Below, piece after piece: positions 37,001 through 44,753 of a DNA stretch of 64,000 nt. The DNA lies in contig JAFQGD010000025.1 in the NCBI GenBank assembly GCA_017398355.1, positions 1 to 64,000 on the forward strand, in the 5' to 3' direction. How positions within the stretch are numbered: the first letter of the stretch is position 1; each line of letters opens with the position of its first letter. The notes under the pieces were generated by a model, which was not told the origin of the DNA, made no database searches, and saw only the letters and a program-made list of their open reading frames with translations. Made by a program: the position numbers and the translations under genes. Source of the stretch: Akkermansia sp. (lineage in GTDB: Bacteria; Verrucomicrobiota; Verrucomicrobiia; Verrucomicrobiales; Akkermansiaceae).

Positions 37001-38538
37001 AGCAGTACTATGAGGGGCAGCTTGTTACCTTCCCGAGCCCGGCCACCAAGGATGCCGCTCTCCAATACCACGCCATTGACGGTGTGTATGAAAAAGGAAG
37101 CTCCCGCACCAACCCGGCAGAAGCGCGCGCCTTGGTAGACCATGTGATTGCCACCCTCAAGTCCCCCGGTTTTGTCTACAATGAAATGACAAGCATAGGC
37201 ATTGTTACCTTCAACATTCAGCAGCAGGAGCTCATTGCAGATATGCTGGATGAAGCACGCGCGGCAGATGCATCGCTGGAACCCTTCTTCGATGAAAACC
37301 TGAGCGAAGCCGTCTTTGTGAAGAATCTTGAAAGTGTGCAGGGGGATGAGCGCGGTGTCATCTACTTCTCCACCACTTTTGGCCCGGATGCCACCGGGGC
37401 TGTTTCTATGAACTTTGGCCCGCTCAACCAGCAAGGCGGGGAGCGCCGCCTCAACGTGGCCATCACCCGCTCTCGCGCCGGTATGCATGTGTTCTCCTCT
37501 TTGCGCCCGGAGATGATAGACCTCTCCCGCACCTCTGCCCGCGGTGTGGCAGATTTGCGCGGCTTCTTGGAGTGGAGTCGTCTCGGTAGCTCCGGTTCTT
37601 TGGCTGCGGCTTCTTCATGCAGCAAGTTCGGGGATGTGGTGGCATCTGCACTTTCCCGCCGTGGGTGGACCTGCCACAAAGGTGTCGGCGTGAGCGACCA
37701 ACGCATCGAACTCGCCGTAGTGCACCCCGAACACCCCGAAACATACCTAGCCGCCATCGCTACCGATAGCGTGGAATCCGACATCTCTACCCGCGACCGT
37801 TTGAAGCTTCGCGATAGCGTCCTTGGTGGCCTGGGGTGGGATTTGATTCGCACTTGGGTGCTGGATTGGTGGCACCGCCCGGAGGATTCGGCCGATAACT
37901 TGGATGCCCGCCTGCGGGAGATTGTGGAACGGGGGCCGCGCCCGCGCACCGAATACCCGGATTTGATTAAAACAGCCCCTGCCACTAGCGAGGCAGAGCA
38001 GCCGGTTTCCCCTGCGGCAGCGGCTCCGGCAGAGCTCCCCCAAGCTGCTCCGTACCGTTGCTATGGCCGCTCCGTAAAGGACCCGAGCAGTTTGCAGGAA
38101 GGCTCGCTTTATAAGCATGTGCTGGAAGCGGTTCGCATTGAGGGGCCTCTCACTCTTAATCGCTTATGTGTGGCGCTTTGTGCCAACCCCACCCCGGCAC
38201 TCTGTGGCCGCGTGTCCACGGCCATTGCCCCCATGCTCGAATCGCTGGTGCAGGAGGGGAGCCTTTTGCGCGAATGGCAGCCCGATGGTCTGGGCGAGCA
38301 GGCCGTGTTCCGCCTCCCCGAACAGCCGGCGGTGCGCCTCCGCGAGCGTGGGGAGCGAGAGTGGGACGAAATACCCCCTGCGGAAATCCGTACCGTTGCA
38401 GAGCAGGTGCGCCGCGCCAACAGTTGCTTTGCCGGCTCAGATGCCCACATCAAAGCAACGGCTCATTTCTTCGGTGCATCCCGCCTCAGCCCACGCATTG
38501 CCGAGCACATCGCCCGCATCATCTCCCTGCCGAGCTAA
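34033..38538 (+). CDS. DUF4011/superfamily 1 helicase with C-terminal nuclease-like and DUF3320 domains
   Basis: A 1501-residue protein. Residues 20-200 match DUF4011 (FDVWQRHLLDLSLRNNML). A UvrD/Upf1-like SF1 helicase follows: Walker A GPPGTGKS (about 336-343), DEAS (about 902-905), GDPRQMPP, and VQGDERGVIYFS with NVAITRSR near 1100-1160. About 1195-1300 is a PD-(D/E)XK-type segment (MTES_1575-like), but the usual IDLAV...ECDG reads RIELAV...ATDS, so catalytic residues are altered. About 1360-1440 resembles DUF3320. Related multidomain helicases occur in phage-defence loci, but also alone; the role here is undecided. Confidence 0.88.
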   Translation: MSTPDSHPAAPNSAQTNAPDASAPGALVSRFDVWQRHLLDLSLRNNMLSARIERSQIELVLPDLASFEDALADNKTFELKGLPEDAKLPEDKTEAQTYLQGEAERMFRKHALLCLSGGRLPVPRRVQKLYRDARRDLEELGSNTLYVAVGFLRWKRPAEKEASHLAPLLLVPVSLSRTQQGYRLRSAEGESRINLTLLELLRQEFDVSMPELEGELPHDEHGLDFRRILEIVRAAIGKFTEWQVEERCSLGIFSFAKYLMWRDMMERREALMQNAVVGHIAEKSRGAFPGPQGFPTVLEMEKNLHPSALCAPLSYDSSQLSAVLAAAEGKSFVLIGPPGTGKSQTIANMVAQCLATGKSVLFVAEKSAALNVVYNRLRKVGLGDFCLELHSNKASRGEVLRQFAAVRDMVDSFDAGEWKEKADSMEESRRVLQNLPAALHARREDGISLCSHIATALSSPQVPRIPAAKDEPAEQDYVARLKQSAGRLAAAAAPVAALFGTPCMLLAMPPSATEADYATLESALQDWAQSSSALVEARRELMSSLGLALPQEMQGLDMLTETLPQFVSCLGRCRAEASAPVAYEDIAPLVESYTAARAKLSVPYPEDAELSPELPTLYAEWKAATLSWALPRWWKSRKVEKSLRILSFTREKMDCGGDLAALLAMKKARETWESVLTGRAVAALPTNAYATALQRWQAGRSRLLQLRCVEQAGQIPAAPDAVAPFANALLDNRKLWRDVALWRDAATAARSTGMAELPAWLEAGTCTPAQLAETALVNHAWRRASSIIASGSSLAGFSAALYEHEMADFDRTDSAMLKLAGENVRSVLYHRAQQIARPEYREELNTLQRELSKQRGHMPLRRLLESMPRILPLLKPCMLMSPLSASQYLGAGREPFDVVIFDEASQIPVWDAIGAIARGRSAVIVGDPRQMPPTSFFARQKAEDDPEDDSAVEKDMESILDECIACGVPQLKLRWHYRSRSENLIAFSNKQYYEGQLVTFPSPATKDAALQYHAIDGVYEKGSSRTNPAEARALVDHVIATLKSPGFVYNEMTSIGIVTFNIQQQELIADMLDEARAADASLEPFFDENLSEAVFVKNLESVQGDERGVIYFSTTFGPDATGAVSMNFGPLNQQGGERRLNVAITRSRAGMHVFSSLRPEMIDLSRTSARGVADLRGFLEWSRLGSSGSLAAASSCSKFGDVVASALSRRGWTCHKGVGVSDQRIELAVVHPEHPETYLAAIATDSVESDISTRDRLKLRDSVLGGLGWDLIRTWVLDWWHRPEDSADNLDARLREIVERGPRPRTEYPDLIKTAPATSEAEQPVSPAAAAPAELPQAAPYRCYGRSVKDPSSLQEGSLYKHVLEAVRIEGPLTLNRLCVALCANPTPALCGRVSTAIAPMLESLVQEGSLLREWQPDGLGEQAVFRLPEQPAVRLRERGEREWDEIPPAEIRTVAEQVRRANSCFAGSDAHIKATAHFFGASRLSPRIAEHIARIISLPS

Positions 38539-38558
38539 GACGGCGGCAGGGGGCTGCT

Positions 38559-39470
38559 TTAGCCCAAGGTGAGGGCGGTTAGGAAAAGAATCATGTGCAG
38601 GGAGGAGAGCCCCAGCAGCACATTCATACGCTTGTCTGCCGGGGTGCGGGAAAGCTTCAGCATGATGAAGCCGCCCAGTACAATGGCTGCCAGCCAGCAG
38701 AGATTCCAGTTCACCCCGGGCAGGAAAAAGGCAGTCTGCTTGAGGGTGGCATACGGGGCCACCAAGAAAGCCATGGCGAGGCCGCGAGCGCGTTTTTCCC
38801 CTAAGCGGACGGCGAGTGTGCGCTTGCCGGTGGTGGCATCTTCCTTGCGGTCGCGGATGTTGTTGACCTCAATCAAGAGGCAGGAAAGCAGCCCGCATTG
38901 TATCCCCACGATAAAGGCGGCTCCGTAGATGGGGAGAAGAACCTCTTGCCACCCTATTTGCACAAACACAGTGCCCGCCACTGCCACCAGCCCAAAAAAG
39001 AGCAGCACAAAAAGCTCCCCTAAACCATGGTAGGCCAAGGGGTAGGGCCCCCCGGTGTAGCAATAGGCGCATATCATGCAGGGTATGCCAATAGCTATGA
39101 TAACCCATCCCTGCGCCAGGATGAGCGGCAAACTAAGCACGGCGGCGGCGGCCAGAAAGGCACACCCCCAGAGCTTGACGGCAAGCGCGCTCATATCCCC
39201 GCTGGCGGTGATGCGGCGCGGCCCTTGCCGCTTGGCTGTATCCGCATGGTGGGTGGCATCCAGTGAGTCATTGAAAAGGTTGCAGGCTATTTGGATGCAC
39301 ATACAGCTCAGCGCCGTGAATAGTGCCAACTGCCAATCAAGCCTTATTCCGAATTCCGGTGCAAATTGCTGGAATTTCCACACAATCATGCAGCCGGCCC
39401 ATACTGCCACGAGCCCGGCCGGCAGGGTCTTGGGGCGGGCGGCGAGAAAGAGTGCTTGTATCTTATTCAT
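38559..39470 (-). CDS. menA: 1,4-dihydroxy-2-naphthoate polyprenyltransferase
   Basis: An inner-membrane UbiA-family enzyme that adds the isoprenoid tail in menaquinone synthesis. The first Asp-rich motif NDSLDATHHAD (residues 67-77) and the second NNIRDRKEDATTGKRTLAVRLG (read as NNxRDxxxDxxxGKxTLxVRxG, about 203-224) are diagnostic for MenA. Eight or nine membrane helices span its 303 residues. Its start overlaps the DUF3820 gene by four bases. Confidence 0.93.
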   Translation of the reverse strand: MNKIQALFLAARPKTLPAGLVAVWAGCMIVWKFQQFAPEFGIRLDWQLALFTALSCMCIQIACNLFNDSLDATHHADTAKRQGPRRITASGDMSALAVKLWGCAFLAAAAVLSLPLILAQGWVIIAIGIPCMICAYCYTGGPYPLAYHGLGELFVLLFFGLVAVAGTVFVQIGWQEVLLPIYGAAFIVGIQCGLLSCLLIEVNNIRDRKEDATTGKRTLAVRLGEKRARGLAMAFLVAPYATLKQTAFFLPGVNWNLCWLAAIVLGGFIMLKLSRTPADKRMNVLLGLSSLHMILFLTALTLG

Positions 39471-39763
39471 TTTTTTCGGGGAAATTTACGTCGGCCGCCG
39501 TTCGCGGCGCGAAAAGGCTCGAACAGTCTGTCCAAACCGCTATTTTTGATGAGAAGCGTTTGTTCCATGAGGCGGCCAAGCTTTCCTTTGGGCCAGCCGC
39601 GTTGCCAAAACCAATCAAGGTACTCCGTAGGCAAATCCATGAGGGGGCAGCCCTGTGGCGGGTAATGCGCGGGGCCATACATGCCGTAGGGCATGTGCAT
39701 GGCGGCTATCTCTGCCAGCAGCGCGCGCAAATCCTCCGCTCCGGGGATGGGGGCTTCCTCCAT
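39467..39763 (-). CDS. DUF3820 family protein
   Basis: A 98-residue protein with MPYGMYG, LPTEYLDWFWQRGWPKGKLG: the M-P-x-G-x-x-G ... L-P-x-x-Y-L-x-W-F ... G-x-P-x-G-x-L-G pattern of DUF3820, annotated elsewhere as a putative quorum-sensing-regulated factor. Its function is not established. It lies between pyrC (12 bases upstream) and menA (four-base overlap), so it is part of this operon. Confidence 0.85.
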   Translation of the reverse strand: MEEAPIPGAEDLRALLAEIAAMHMPYGMYGPAHYPPQGCPLMDLPTEYLDWFWQRGWPKGKLGRLMEQTLLIKNSGLDRLFEPFRAANGGRRKFPRKK

Positions 39764-39775
39764 GGTATCGCAATA

Positions 39776-40786
39776 TCAGTCTTTCTTGATGCTCCAGGCA
39801 ATCTCCGCCCCGGCATACATAGGCACCACCTGCTGGCCGAAGCTGCGGTAGCTGGCCGGTACCTGCATGGGGGTATCGGTGAGCGTGATTCGCTTGGGCA
39901 CCGGGCTAAGCCCAAAAATTCGGCAAGCATTGCCGGAGACAAAATCCTGCAACTTGCCCAGCGCCCCGTGCTCGGCAAAGAGGGCCGCCAAGCGTGGCAA
40001 AGCCAGAGGTGCCGTAAACACACCGGCTGCGCACCCGCAGCACTCCTTCCTGTGCAGGGGGTGGGGCGCGGAATCGCTGCCGAACATCAACCTGGGGTGG
40101 CCATCCAGTGCCGCCTGCAGCAGCGCATCGCGGTCGCCCGGGCGCTTGGCGATAGGCTTGCAGAAAAGGTGCGGGTTCAAAGCCCCGCCCGCTACATCAT
40201 CCAGCGTGATGATGAGGTGTTGCAGCGTCACTGTTGCGCAGAGATTCTCGAATTCATCCAGCAGTTGGAGTGCCGCCGCCGTGGTGATGTGCTCCATGCT
40301 GATGCGCAGCTTGGGATAGCGCGTGGCCAAATTGCGGTAGACGGAGAGAAACTCCGCTTCGCGGTCCATGACAAAACCGTGGCTCTCGCCATGCACCAGC
40401 AGCGGTATCCCCATCTCCTCCATCATGCGCAGTGTGCTATCTGCCTCTTCCATGTGGGCAATGCCTCCTTCGCTATTCGTTGTGATGCCGGCCGGGTAGA
40501 GCTTGAATCCAAAAAACTCCGGCGTCCGGCAGATGGCTTGCAGCCCCGCCTCCGTCTGCGGCGTGAAAAAGAGCGTCATGTAGCGAGTAAACGCCGCCCC
40601 GTCCATTGCCTCCCGGATGCGCGCAGAGTACGCCTCCAGCATCTCCGGCGTTGTTACCGGCGGTACCAAATTCGGCATGATAACCGCCCCCGCAAAATCG
40701 GCAGAAAGCGGGGCTGTCAGTTTCAACATATCACCATCTCTCAGGTGCAAATGCATATCCAGCGGCGAATCTAGCGTTATCTCCAT
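39776..40786 (-). CDS. pyrC: Dihydroorotase (class II)
   Basis: This zinc enzyme closes carbamoyl-aspartate to dihydroorotate in pyrimidine synthesis. The N-terminal DMHLHLRDG (residues 10-18) carries the two His metal ligands; the Lys in FGFKLYPAG (about 94) is the one that becomes carboxylated; LVHGES and MEHI hold further His ligands. GSDSAPH near the C terminus has the last Asp. It begins with [10 protein letters not shown] and is of normal length (336). Confidence 0.95.
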   Translation of the reverse strand: MEITLDSPLDMHLHLRDGDMLKLTAPLSADFAGAVIMPNLVPPVTTPEMLEAYSARIREAMDGAAFTRYMTLFFTPQTEAGLQAICRTPEFFGFKLYPAGITTNSEGGIAHMEEADSTLRMMEEMGIPLLVHGESHGFVMDREAEFLSVYRNLATRYPKLRISMEHITTAAALQLLDEFENLCATVTLQHLIITLDDVAGGALNPHLFCKPIAKRPGDRDALLQAALDGHPRLMFGSDSAPHPLHRKECCGCAAGVFTAPLALPRLAALFAEHGALGKLQDFVSGNACRIFGLSPVPKRITLTDTPMQVPASYRSFGQQVVPMYAGAEIAWSIKKD

Positions 40787-41074
40787 GCCCCCATTCTACC
40801 ATGATTCCCCATTCCTTTCAAGCTTTACTCCCGCCGCCGAACCGAGCAAATGCTTCAGCCCGCGCATTTCGACAGAATTGCTACGGCCTTTCTTGCTTGC
40901 AACAGTTTCGGTAAATGACCGCTTTTTGTTGCGCTGCTCCGCTTTTTTAGAAAAAATAGCGACAAATAAAGCAAAATGCTTGCCAGCATTTCTTTCTTTT
41001 GATATTTTAATGATGTTGCTTCTATGGTTGGAATGAAGCGTAATACCAAAAGAAATCAACAGGAAAGTTGGACC
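40787..41074. other. Region between pyrC and the GTPase cluster
   Basis: 288 bases without a credible gene. It holds the divergent start regions of pyrC and of the GTPase cluster. A weak promoter candidate for the latter is TTGATA (40999-41004) with TATGGT (41023-41028), spaced 18 bases. AGGAAAG (41061-41067) is a good ribosome-binding site for the next gene. Base composition falls sharply here compared with pyrC. Confidence 0.4.
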
Positions 41075-42379
41075 ATGTCCGAATCGATGAAAAGTTATTG
41101 GTGGAGTCATCCGTGTGAGGTTGGAATCTTCAACTTTGGGGATTTGATAGGTCCTCTGTTGTTGAATGCCTACGGGCTTGTAGATTATATAGAAACAGCC
41201 TCCCGTGTGGATGATGCTGATGTGTTATTTGCCGGCTCTCTTCTGCAAAGCTTGTCCCCGGAGAAGCATACTACGATTATCGGAAGCGGTATGCTGACGG
41301 ATCAGCGCCTGCATTTCCCCCACGCTAAGATTTTGGCATTGCGGGGGCAATTAACAAAAGAAAGATTGTCTGTGCAAGACGATATCCCGTTGGGCGACCC
41401 GGGGTTGCTCATATCACGAATCTTGCCTATCGAAGTCACAAAGGAGGAGGATAAGCCCATAGGCATTGTGCCGCATTGGAAGCACTATGCATCCCCTAGG
41501 TTGGATTCATACAGGTGCGACCCCCGTTACAAAATCATCAATCCTCGTTGTGAGCCGCAATGCGTAGCGCAAGAGATATGCTCATGTTCCGTCATTATTG
41601 CGTCTTCTCTGCATGCTCTCATCGTAGCAGATGCCTACGGCATCCCCAATGTGCGATTGGATTTTGATGATGAGAGTGTCGATGTCCGCGATTTTAAATG
41701 TCTGGATTATTATTCAGCCATCGGGCGCTCGAAAGAAGATGCAAAGATAACGCCTGAGAATCTGATGCAAGTTGATCCTTCTACTATTAACTCTTCTTAT
41801 CAAAAAAATATCGCAAAGGTACAAGATGCTCTTCACAAAGTTTTGCTGAGCTTTGCACAGGATGTTCGCAAAAACTACGGTGAGCTGTATCAAGAACCCA
41901 ATGTATCCCTCCATACGGCTATGCGAATGGCTGATTGCGGTGATGTGCGGCGCATGAACTATATCGGCGATTTGTATTACCGTGGAGAAATTGTTTTGAA
42001 ATCTCCGGACGAAGCATTCTATTGGTACAAAACCGCTGCGGACAGGGGCTACCACTGGGGAATGTTCAATCTCGGTAAATGCTATTACGAAGGCGTGGGC
42101 GTGGATAAGAATGATGCTGAAGCTCGGCGTTGGTATAAACGCGCTGCGGATTTCGGAAACTTCTGGGCTTATGAAGAACTGGCAACCTGGTTTAATGACG
42201 CCGATAGTATGCGGTACTTATCAGATTGCTATTTTAACGGATATGCCGGGTACAGAACCATAGAAAAGGAAGAAAGTCTGCAAAAGGGCAAAGAGTGGCT
42301 TGAAAAAGCCACTGCGGCAGAACTGGTCGCCTCGAATATGCCAGAAGAAAAAACGGCGGAAGATAACTGGGGATTCTAA
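41075..42379 (+). CDS. Polysaccharide pyruvyltransferase-like protein fused to Sel1 repeats
   Basis: ATG 41075 (MSESMKSYWW) has AGGAAAG seven bases ahead. Residues 1-260 resemble polysaccharide pyruvyltransferases: NFGDLIGPLLL near the start, LFAGSLLQ, IIGSGML, LALRGQLTKERL, LGDPGLL and the helix SSLHALIVADAYGIPN that family members use for nucleotide-sugar binding. Residues about 295-400 contain Sel1-type repeats (GDLYYRGE...AFYWYKTAADRGYHWGMFNLGKCYYEG), which usually bind partner proteins. I know of no common fusion of this kind. It opens the GTPase cluster and ends 43 bases before the first GTPase. Confidence 0.8.
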   Translation: MSESMKSYWWSHPCEVGIFNFGDLIGPLLLNAYGLVDYIETASRVDDADVLFAGSLLQSLSPEKHTTIIGSGMLTDQRLHFPHAKILALRGQLTKERLSVQDDIPLGDPGLLISRILPIEVTKEEDKPIGIVPHWKHYASPRLDSYRCDPRYKIINPRCEPQCVAQEICSCSVIIASSLHALIVADAYGIPNVRLDFDDESVDVRDFKCLDYYSAIGRSKEDAKITPENLMQVDPSTINSSYQKNIAKVQDALHKVLLSFAQDVRKNYGELYQEPNVSLHTAMRMADCGDVRRMNYIGDLYYRGEIVLKSPDEAFYWYKTAADRGYHWGMFNLGKCYYEGVGVDKNDAEARRWYKRAADFGNFWAYEELATWFNDADSMRYLSDCYFNGYAGYRTIEKEESLQKGKEWLEKATAAELVASNMPEEKTAEDNWGF

Positions 42380-42422
42380 TAACTTACTAATATTCAAAAA
42401 CCTTTACCATTCCATATACTCC

Positions 42423-44732
42423 ATGACAACGTTACTCAATCAGGACATCGTGCAGTTGCGTCAGCAGAAGGCGCCGCAGCTGGAATCCATGCTGGCATCT
42501 GCCGGTGATTTGCATCAGATACTGGCACAGATCATGAGCTCACCACTGGTGCAGCGCAAACCTATAGAAGGAACTCAGTTGCTTGCCCGTCTTGCCACTC
42601 TTCAGGAACAACTGACCAATAAAGTACAACTTTTCCGCAACGGCGTTATCACCGTGTCGGTTGCAGGTGTGGAGAAATCCGGTAAGACCACACTGCTCAA
42701 AAACCTGACAGGGATAGAGAACTTGCCAACAGCAGATGAACGCTGCACTTCTGTCTCCTGCGAAATCCTGTTCGCAGACTCTCCTGCCAACGAGGGGCTC
42801 GACATCATTTATTATACCCGGGAAGAGCTACTGAGCGTGGTGCAGCGTCAGCTTACCTACTTGCAGCAGGAAAGCGACCTCTGGAATGACGGCCGGGCAC
42901 ATACATGGGCTGCCACGCCTGATTCCATCGAGATGTTCAGTTACTATCCGCTACCCGACGTAACCGATATTGCCGAAGAGAAAATGCTGCTGTATGAAGG
43001 TGCTCTTTCGCAATTGAAAGCAATTCAGGCCGGCATCAAACAATTTGCAGCCAAACTGGGAACCACCGAACGCGACACTCTGGCCAATCTCCCCATGTAC
43101 GCCAGTCACAAGACAGAAGGCAACGCTTGTGTAAGCGTCATGCAGCCCATCATCCGCAAAATCACCGTGCGCAAGCGCTTTGCCGGCGGCGCCCCCTTCC
43201 TGCGGCTGTGTGACACGCCCGGCGTGGATGACCCGAATCCCCAGGCTCTCAACCACACTTTCCAAGCCATCAAGGCTGAGACGGATTTGCTTATCATCGC
43301 CAACCGTCCCGGTAATATGCCCAGCATTACCCAGCCACTGGCCATGTTCCTCAGCAATCTCAAGAAACTGGATACCACGGCTCCGCTCCGCGACCGCTCC
43401 ATCTTCTTTGTCAACTGGCATCGAGATATCGACCCCGAGCAGAAGAATGCCAACATCCGCATTCAGAAGGTTCATGAAAAGAATGTGTTCCCGGCATCTT
43501 CCATCTACGGCCCATGCGATATCATGAACAATGAGGCCATCAACGAGTTCCTCAACCATGTGAACGGCAGACTTCGCAATGATATTCCCCGGCAGGATAA
43601 TGAACTCATCCAGAACTTCACCCGCGAATGGAAGAGCATTCAAGCCTGTGTCCGCACGCAGGTGCTCGATATGCTGCGAGACCAGGCACCGCCCATGCCG
43701 GACGAAATGCAGCGCGACCTTGACTTCAAGCTGGATGCCTGGTTTGACAAGCGATTCGACAGTTCATCATCCAACAGAAACGAAACCGAATATTTCATGG
43801 GCTGTCTCCGCACTCGCATGAATGAGAAAACCCGGGGGTGCCGCACCCACGCCACCCTGGAGAAGCTCCGCGACCGGGTCAAATCTATCCGTGACGAAAA
43901 GAGCGAACGCATCAAGAACTGGCTGAAGGAAAACGCCTCTGAGGATAAGTGCAAGATGATGATTGATGCTCACACCAGCCCGGAAGCGGAAATCCTGCCC
44001 AAGCTGGCAGAGCAGATGACCGAGCTTGTGCAGGAACTGACTGCGGTGGCAGAAGATATCGGCCCGGTCATTCAGGACGATGTGTATCAGGTCATCACTG
44101 AAGCTCTCGGGCAGGATGTGGCAGCTCAGCTGTGCCCCGGCAGTACGCCGGCGGAAAGCCTTGGTTCTCTCTGCACAAAACTGGAAGCCACCAGCCGGGA
44201 TGAGGATGTGGCATTCATCACGCGGAACCTTCGTGAATTTGCCGGCATTTCCATGCAGATGCGCTGCATCATGCGCCACGAACTGCGCCCCGCACTCAAT
44301 CTGCTCGATTCTTTCCGCTGGCATGCAGACCGCCGCCAGGAACTGGTGAAGGATGTGGCAGACATGATAGGCACCGCACCCCAGGGTGAGATGTGCAAAA
44401 AATGGCTGACGAACGCAAAGCTTTGCTCCTTAAGTGATGAAGCCAGGATTCACAGCGATTTCTACAAAAAGCTTTTCACCACCAGCATAATGGTTATCGA
44501 TGCTGTTCTGAGCTCCAATTCCAACAAGTTCGCCAAGCTCATGGAAGATTACATGGCCGATGCCAGCCAGACCCTGGCTACCCAGCGCCGCTGCGAAAAC
44601 GGCTGGCGCAAGGCTCTGCGCCCCTACGGCAATATCATCCTTGCCGCAGAATGGGCCCGCGTGGCCGGACAGGCCGCCAATGCCAAGCAATACGCCGAAC
44701 TGATAGACAATCTCGAAGATTCCCTTTCTTAA
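42423..44732 (+). CDS. Dynamin-like large GTPase A
   Basis: 769 residues from ATG 42423 (MTTLLNQDI); the frame is open upstream but overlaps the Sel1 gene. Motifs: G1 GVEKSGKT (about residues 81-88), G2 Thr in RCTSVSCEI, G3 DTPGVDDP (about 263-270), and VNWHRD as a non-canonical G4 in place of N/TKxD. The rest is mostly helical and charged, as in dynamin stalks; there is no obvious membrane segment, so it may bind membranes by a partner. The G domain is large (about 300 residues), as in bacterial dynamin-like proteins. GTPase B follows 21 bases later. Confidence 0.85.
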   Translation: MTTLLNQDIVQLRQQKAPQLESMLASAGDLHQILAQIMSSPLVQRKPIEGTQLLARLATLQEQLTNKVQLFRNGVITVSVAGVEKSGKTTLLKNLTGIENLPTADERCTSVSCEILFADSPANEGLDIIYYTREELLSVVQRQLTYLQQESDLWNDGRAHTWAATPDSIEMFSYYPLPDVTDIAEEKMLLYEGALSQLKAIQAGIKQFAAKLGTTERDTLANLPMYASHKTEGNACVSVMQPIIRKITVRKRFAGGAPFLRLCDTPGVDDPNPQALNHTFQAIKAETDLLIIANRPGNMPSITQPLAMFLSNLKKLDTTAPLRDRSIFFVNWHRDIDPEQKNANIRIQKVHEKNVFPASSIYGPCDIMNNEAINEFLNHVNGRLRNDIPRQDNELIQNFTREWKSIQACVRTQVLDMLRDQAPPMPDEMQRDLDFKLDAWFDKRFDSSSSNRNETEYFMGCLRTRMNEKTRGCRTHATLEKLRDRVKSIRDEKSERIKNWLKENASEDKCKMMIDAHTSPEAEILPKLAEQMTELVQELTAVAEDIGPVIQDDVYQVITEALGQDVAAQLCPGSTPAESLGSLCTKLEATSRDEDVAFITRNLREFAGISMQMRCIMRHELRPALNLLDSFRWHADRRQELVKDVADMIGTAPQGEMCKKWLTNAKLCSLSDEARIHSDFYKKLFTTSIMVIDAVLSSNSNKFAKLMEDYMADASQTLATQRRCENGWRKALRPYGNIILAAEWARVAGQAANAKQYAELIDNLEDSLS

Positions 44733-44753
44733 ACTTTCCAACCACGCAACACC

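Noticed and set aside
39323-40774. 483-residue plus-strand frame
   Set aside because: Antisense to menA, the DUF3820 gene and pyrC, whose catalytic motifs are intact; the frame is a mirror of GC-rich codons.
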